64,000 nt of DNA, taken from an uncultured Planococcus sp. GTDB lineage: Bacteria > Bacillota > Bacilli > Bacillales_A > Planococcaceae. The notes beneath the pieces are model-generated. The model did no database searches and was not told the origin of the DNA. It saw nothing but the letters and a program-made list of their open reading frames with translations. Position numbers and translations under genes: made by a program. The stretch lies in assembly GCA_947502505.1 (NCBI GenBank), contig CANNAE010000003.1, positions 332,872 through 396,871 on the forward strand, given 5' to 3'. The first letter of the stretch is position 1, and each line of letters begins with the position of its first letter. Shown piece by piece: positions 60,284-64,000 of the stretch.

Positions 60284-61837
60284 TTGCCAGTCAGCCCTAT
60301 GTTGAAGGAACAGAAAAAAATCGTCGTCTTGGATTTCGGCAGCCAGTACAACCAATTGATCACGCGCCGCATCCGGGAAATCGGAGTTTATAGCGAACTC
60401 CACCCGCATACGATCACTGCCACTGAAATCAAGGAAATGAACGCAACGGGAATCATCTTCTCCGGCGGGCCGAACTCCGTCTATGACGAAAATGCATTCT
60501 CCATCGATCCGGAAATCTTTGAAATGGGATTGCCGATACTTGGCATTTGCTACGGCATGCAATTGATGGCGCTTCGCATGGAGGGCAAGGTCGAGAAAGC
60601 TGCTAACCGCGAATACGGCAAAGCTGAATTGACCTTGACGAAAGAAAGCTCCATTTTCAAAGACGTGCCTGAAGAGCAAGTCGTCTGGATGAGCCACGGC
60701 GACCTTGTCACAGCAGCGCCTCCTGGGTTCGATGTCATCGCGACAAGCCCAGGCTGCCCGGTTGCGGCAATGGCCAATGAAGAACGCAAACTTTACGGAG
60801 TCCAGTACCATCCGGAAGTCCGCCACTCCGTTTACGGCAATGAAATGCTGCGCCAGTTTGTCTTCGATGTCTGCGGCATGAAAGATGAATGGTCAATGGA
60901 AAACTACATCGAATTGGAAATCGCAAAAATCCGCGAGCAAGTGGGCGACAAAAAAGTCCTCTGCGCACTTAGCGGCGGCGTCGATTCTTCTGTTGTGGCC
61001 GTCTTGATCCACAAAGCGATCGGTGATCAATTGACGTGCATGTTCGTAGACCACGGCCTGCTCCGCAAAGGGGAAGCGGAAAGCGTTATGAAAACTTTCG
61101 CAGATGGCTTCCATATGAACGTCATCAAGATCGATGCCCGCGAGCGCTTCATGAAAAAACTCGAAGGCGTCAGCGACCCAGAACAGAAACGTAAAATCAT
61201 CGGCAATGAATTCATCTATGTATTCGACGATGAAGCGGAGAAACTAAAAGGCATGGATTTCCTTGCCCAAGGCACTCTCTATACCGATATTATCGAAAGC
61301 GGCACAACGACTGCCCAAACGATCAAATCCCACCACAATGTGGGCGGATTGCCTGAAGACATGCAATTCGAACTGATCGAACCGCTTAACACTTTGTTCA
61401 AAGATGAAGTGCGTGCACTCGGCACGGAGCTTGGCATGCCGGATGAAATCGTTTGGCGCCAGCCATTCCCAGGCCCAGGCCTCGGCATTCGCATCATGGG
61501 AGCGGTCACGGAAGAAAAGCTTGAAATCGTCCGCGAATCGGATTGGATTTTGCGCGATGAAATCAAGAAAGCCGGCCTTGACCGTGATGTTTGGCAATAC
61601 TTCACGGTGCTGCCGGATATCCGCAGCGTCGGCGTTATGGGCGATGCCCGCACTTACGACTATGCGATCGGCATCCGTGCAGTTACGTCGATCGACGGCA
61701 TGACATCGGACTGGGCGCGTATCCCATGGGATGTGCTCGAGAAAATCAGTGTCCGTCTTGTCAACGAAGTAGATCATATTAACCGCGTATTATACGATAT
61801 TACGAGCAAGCCACCTGCAACAATCGAGTGGGAATAG
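60284..61837 (+). CDS. guaA: GMP synthase (glutamine-hydrolysing)
   Basis: A 517-residue two-domain enzyme making GMP from XMP. The glutamine amidotransferase half has Cys in GICYGMQLM and the HPE triad in YHPEVRHS; the ATP-pyrophosphatase half has [10 protein letters not shown], and the dimerisation domain ends PPATIEWE. The TTG at 60284 follows GAGGTG at 6 bases, while the ATG at 60299 is 18 bases from any ribosome site; the ATG remains an alternative. Controlled by the guanine riboswitch upstream. Confidence 0.95.
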   Translation: MPVSPMLKEQKKIVVLDFGSQYNQLITRRIREIGVYSELHPHTITATEIKEMNATGIIFSGGPNSVYDENAFSIDPEIFEMGLPILGICYGMQLMALRMEGKVEKAANREYGKAELTLTKESSIFKDVPEEQVVWMSHGDLVTAAPPGFDVIATSPGCPVAAMANEERKLYGVQYHPEVRHSVYGNEMLRQFVFDVCGMKDEWSMENYIELEIAKIREQVGDKKVLCALSGGVDSSVVAVLIHKAIGDQLTCMFVDHGLLRKGEAESVMKTFADGFHMNVIKIDARERFMKKLEGVSDPEQKRKIIGNEFIYVFDDEAEKLKGMDFLAQGTLYTDIIESGTTTAQTIKSHHNVGGLPEDMQFELIEPLNTLFKDEVRALGTELGMPDEIVWRQPFPGPGLGIRIMGAVTEEKLEIVRESDWILRDEIKKAGLDRDVWQYFTVLPDIRSVGVMGDARTYDYAIGIRAVTSIDGMTSDWARIPWDVLEKISVRLVNEVDHINRVLYDITSKPPATIEWE

Positions 61838-61841
61838 AACT

Positions 61842-61868
61842 AAACGGCTGCCCAAAGCGGCCGTTTTT
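61842..61868 (+). terminator. Intrinsic terminator of guaA
   Basis: AACGGC and GCCGTT pair around a 10-base loop, followed by TTTT. Confidence 0.75.
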
Positions 61869-61919
61869 CTATTTCACGAACTTTCAGATAAAAAGAGAGA
61901 TAATTGTTCGTGTTTCACC

Positions 61920-61948
61920 TTGTTTTCCCATACCTATCGTGGTATCCT
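61920..61948 (+). promoter_or_regulatory. Promoter of the purine permease gene
   Basis: TTGTTT (61920-61925), 17-bp spacer, TATCCT (61943-61948), about 24 bases before the riboswitch. Confidence 0.65.
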
Positions 61949-61971
61949 ATAAATGAAATTAAATAAGCTTG

Positions 61972-62036
61972 TCGTATAAATTCAGGGATATGGCCTGAGA
62001 GTCTCTACCGGTTCACCGTAAATGATCCGACTACGA
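61972..62036 (+). promoter_or_regulatory. Guanine (purine-class) riboswitch upstream of the permease
   Basis: P1 TCGTA/TACGA, P2 TTCAGGGATATGGCCTGA, GTCTCTACC, P3 CGGTTCACCGTAAATGATCCG and GACTACG. J3/1 has C, the guanine form. Two terminator hairpins follow before the ribosome site. Confidence 0.94.
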
Positions 62037-62042
62037 TTTTTT

Positions 62043-62076
62043 GTCCGCCTTATAAAATAGGCGGACTCTCTGTTTT
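62043..62076 (+). terminator. Riboswitch-associated terminator
   Basis: GTCCGCCTTAT and ATAGGCGGAC stem followed by TCTCTGTTTT, immediately after the aptamer. Confidence 0.85.
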
Positions 62077-62093
62077 CGGACAGGGTTAATCGG

Positions 62094-62126
62094 ACGCATA
62101 CGGCAAATCGCTGTATGCGTTTTTTT
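62094..62126 (+). terminator. Second terminator in the permease leader
   Basis: ACGCATAC-GGCAAATCGCT-GTATGCGT followed by TTTTTT, 37 bases before the start codon. Confidence 0.85.
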
Positions 62127-62162
62127 CGTAGACTTATACAAAAGCATACGGAGGAATTATGC

Positions 62163-63500
62163 ATGAAGAAGTATTTTCAATTTGAAGAACTCGGCACAAA
62201 CTACCGCCAGGAATTCATCGGCGGCTTAACCACATTCTTGGCGATGGCGTATATCCTAGTAGTCAACCCTTTGACACTGACGATGGATTCAATTCCTGAT
62301 TTGGATCCTGCCCTCCGAATGGATTACGGAGCAGTATTCATGGCTACTGCCCTAGCAGCCGCTATCGGCAGTCTATTGATGGGAATCGTCGCTAGATACC
62401 CGCTTGCTCTGGCGCCGGGCATGGGGCTCAACGCTTTCTTCTCTTACACGGTTGTGCTCACGTATGGTGTGCCTTGGCAAACTGCATTGACAGGGGTATT
62501 GGTTTCAGGATTGATTTTCATCCTGCTGACATTGTCGGGTATTCGTGAAACGATCATCAATGCCATTCCGGCTCAATTAAAATATGCGGTCGGTGCCGGC
62601 ATCGGTCTTTACATTACATTTATCGGGCTGCAGAATGCCGGTATCGTCGTAGGCAATCCCGATACGCTTGTTGGGCTAGGCGATCTGACAACCGGGTCAG
62701 CTTTGCTCGCAATCTTCGGTTTGTTCGTTACCGTGATCATGATGGTGCGCGGAGTGAAGGGCGGCATTTTCTTTGGAATCTTGATCGCTGCGGTCGTCGG
62801 AATGATCTTCCAAGTAATTAGCTTGCCGACTGCCATCATCGATTTGAATGTTCCAAGCCTCGCGCCGACATTCGGCGTTGCGCTAGAACCAATCTTCAAT
62901 GATCCTGGTTCATTGATGACTATTCAATTCTTGGTTATCGTCCTAACATTTTTGTTTGTAGACTTTTTTGATACAGCTGGAACATTGGTAGCAGTTGCAA
63001 ACCAAGCGGGCTTAATGAAAGATAATAAATTACCGCGCGCAGGAAAAGCTTTGCTCTCTGATTCAATTGCAACAGTTAGCGGGGCAATCTTCGGGACATC
63101 GACGACGACTTCATATATCGAGTCGACATCCGGTGTAGCAGCCGGGGCGCGTTCAGGGTTTGCTTCAGTGGTGACCGGCATCCTCTTCTTGGTGGCAATT
63201 CTTTTCTATCCATTGCTATCAGTGATCACAAGTGCGGTCACAGCGCCGGCATTGATTATCGTCGGCGTCTTGATGGTCTCAGCTCTTGGCCAAATCGAGT
63301 GGGGTAAATTTGAAATTGCTGTTCCAGCGTTTCTAACAATGATTGCGATGCCGCTTGGCTATAGCATCGCTACGGGGATTGCGATTGGCTTTATCTTCTA
63401 TCCGATCACAATGCTGGTAGCAGGAAGAAGAAAAGAGATTCATCCTATTATGTACGGGCTATTTGTCATCTTTGTTTTGTATTTTATTTTCTTAGTGTAA
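62163..63500 (+). CDS. NCS2-family hypoxanthine/guanine permease (PbuG/PbuO-like)
   Basis: A 445-residue AzgA-type purine permease with about 12 membrane segments. Typical stretches are GLTTFLAMAYILVVNP, APGMGLNAFFSYTVV and VDFFDTAGTLVAVANQAGLM. The guanine riboswitch ahead of it supports guanine/hypoxanthine uptake. ATG behind GGAGGAATTATGC; the longer frame from 62115 is read through the terminator stem and is rejected. Confidence 0.92.
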   Translation: MKKYFQFEELGTNYRQEFIGGLTTFLAMAYILVVNPLTLTMDSIPDLDPALRMDYGAVFMATALAAAIGSLLMGIVARYPLALAPGMGLNAFFSYTVVLTYGVPWQTALTGVLVSGLIFILLTLSGIRETIINAIPAQLKYAVGAGIGLYITFIGLQNAGIVVGNPDTLVGLGDLTTGSALLAIFGLFVTVIMMVRGVKGGIFFGILIAAVVGMIFQVISLPTAIIDLNVPSLAPTFGVALEPIFNDPGSLMTIQFLVIVLTFLFVDFFDTAGTLVAVANQAGLMKDNKLPRAGKALLSDSIATVSGAIFGTSTTTSYIESTSGVAAGARSGFASVVTGILFLVAILFYPLLSVITSAVTAPALIIVGVLMVSALGQIEWGKFEIAVPAFLTMIAMPLGYSIATGIAIGFIFYPITMLVAGRRKEIHPIMYGLFVIFVLYFIFLV

Positions 63501-63506
63501 AGAAAG

Positions 63507-63536
63507 GCTGCCGGCTTATGCCGGCAGCTTTTTTTT
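63507..63536 (+). terminator. Intrinsic terminator of the permease gene
   Basis: GCTGCCGGC-TTAT-GCCGGCAGC followed by eight T. Confidence 0.93.
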
Positions 63537-63714
63537 ATATCGCGAAGCAGGCTTTCTTCTATATAGTAGAAAACATGATTAAAGGAAAGGATAAACAGGG
63601 AGATAATCACTGTGTAAGTAGCTATTGCATCCATGCTTATGAACGTCTGGAGAAGAAGGGAAGTAATTGTATGAAAGGAAATGAGCTCCTTTCAAAACTG
63701 TAATAATTTTTTAG

Positions 63715-63742
63715 TTGAATATTAAGAATATTAAGTTATAAT
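63715..63742 (+). promoter_or_regulatory. rrn promoter P1
   Basis: TTGAAT (63715-63720), 16-bp spacer, TATAAT (63737-63742), upstream of the 16S rRNA. Between 63537 and 63714 I see no supported gene. Confidence 0.65.
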
Positions 63743-63770
63743 AAAGAGAGTAAAAGTTTCTCATAAAAGC

Positions 63771-63799
63771 TTGACGATATTTTTTTAGCGTGCTATATT
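63771..63799 (+). promoter_or_regulatory. rrn promoter P2
   Basis: TTGACG (63771-63776), 17-bp spacer, TATATT (63794-63799), about 175 bases before 16S. The leader contains CTTGAAAACTGAACA, a stretch often seen in Bacillales rrn leaders. Confidence 0.85.
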
Positions 63800-63974
63800 A
63801 GTCAAGTCGCTAAGAGAAGCGCACAACATGAACCTTGAAAACTGAACAGCAAAACGTCAATAATACAGCTGCGAGTGATCGCGGCAAACTTACTGATCAG
63901 CTTTGGCAGATCAAGCGAATCGCGCGTCTTTCGAGACGGCGATACGCCAGCAGTATTGAGCAATCAACTACTCT

Positions 63975-64000
63975 ATAATGGAGAGTTTGATCCTGGCTCA
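63975..64000 (+). rRNA. 16S ribosomal RNA, 5' end (partial)
   Basis: GGAGAGTTTGATCCTGGCTC at 63980-63999 is the universal start of bacterial 16S rRNA. The gene runs off the window. The exact first base is set by alignment to the E. coli numbering. Confidence 0.95.

Noticed and set aside
63518..63703. A 61-codon ORF before the rrn promoters
   Set aside because: It starts in the terminator stem of the permease gene, has no ribosome site, and its sequence resembles nothing I know.
1..64000. CRISPR array, prophage or integrated plasmid
   Set aside because: No regularly spaced short repeats, and no integrase, portal, terminase or replication genes were seen anywhere in the window.

Overview
The window reads as a chromosomal segment of a low-to-moderate GC Gram-positive bacterium, most likely a Planococcus-like member of the Planococcaceae (halotolerant or alkalitolerant Bacillales). 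The grounds are strong AGGAGG-type ribosome binding sites, frequent GTG/TTG starts, sigma-A promoters, hairpin-plus-T terminators after most units, two guanine riboswitches, lipoprotein-type ABC binding proteins, a sortase, a NaChBac-type sodium channel, a CPA1 Na+/H+ antiporter and a rrn operon that starts at the right edge. The genus is my inference; I could not run a search.

Layout. 0.2-6 kb: Na+/H+ antiporter, a DUF3100-type membrane protein pair, a small unknown gene and an MFS exporter. 6.2-8.8 kb (minus): sulfonate/nitrate-type ABC importer. 9-13.4 kb: peroxiredoxin, thioredoxin, CGNR zinc-finger protein, cysK, a KtrA/C-like K+ channel regulator and an RNase H-like protein. 13.5-16 kb: a DUF4397 surface protein with an MPTTG sorting signal next to a class F-like sortase, then a voltage-gated Na+ channel. 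16.5-19.7 kb: LysR regulator divergent from a GntP-type permease and 3-hydroxybutyrate dehydrogenase. 20-24.4 kb: hydrolase, TVP38 protein, YkvI-like carrier, PanE-like reductase and BioY with an apparent BirA operator. 24.6-38.5 kb: an alpha-glucan region with three GH13 glucosidases, a ROK sugar kinase, a binding protein and two permeases behind cre-like operators, a LacI regulator, pgi and a class B penicillin-binding protein. 38.5-41.5 kb: a secreted subtilisin followed by an RRNPP (NprR-like) regulator and a 47-residue pheromone precursor that gene finders will tend to miss. 41.6-50.7 kb: GNAT, a PucR regulator and a five-gene catabolic operon that looks like a variant ectoine-degradation route. 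51-55.5 kb: ilvD, a hidden minus-strand small-peptide unit, pncB and nadE. 55.7-60 kb: MoxR, DUF58 and transglutaminase operon. 60-63.5 kb: guaA and a purine permease, each behind a guanine riboswitch. 63.7-64 kb: tandem rrn promoters and the first bases of 16S rRNA.

The most unusual signal is a modular, ORF-less repeat present four times (2260-2497, 16067-16449, 19724-20031, 44090-44325). Every copy sits directly against the T-tract of an intrinsic terminator, and that terminator (27-37 bp in the three clear cases) is duplicated on the other side of the element. The pattern suggests a small mobile element that inserts at terminators and makes unusually long target duplications, so each insertion restores a terminator on both sides.

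Other points of interest are the ectoine-like operon, where a cystathionine-gamma-type PLP enzyme, an ACT-less homoserine dehydrogenase and an aldehyde dehydrogenase appear to replace the usual transaminase route to aspartate; the subtilisin/regulator/peptide quorum-sensing locus with a structured leader; and the short minus-strand transcript at 52.8-53.1 kb with its own promoter, two tiny ORFs and a terminator.
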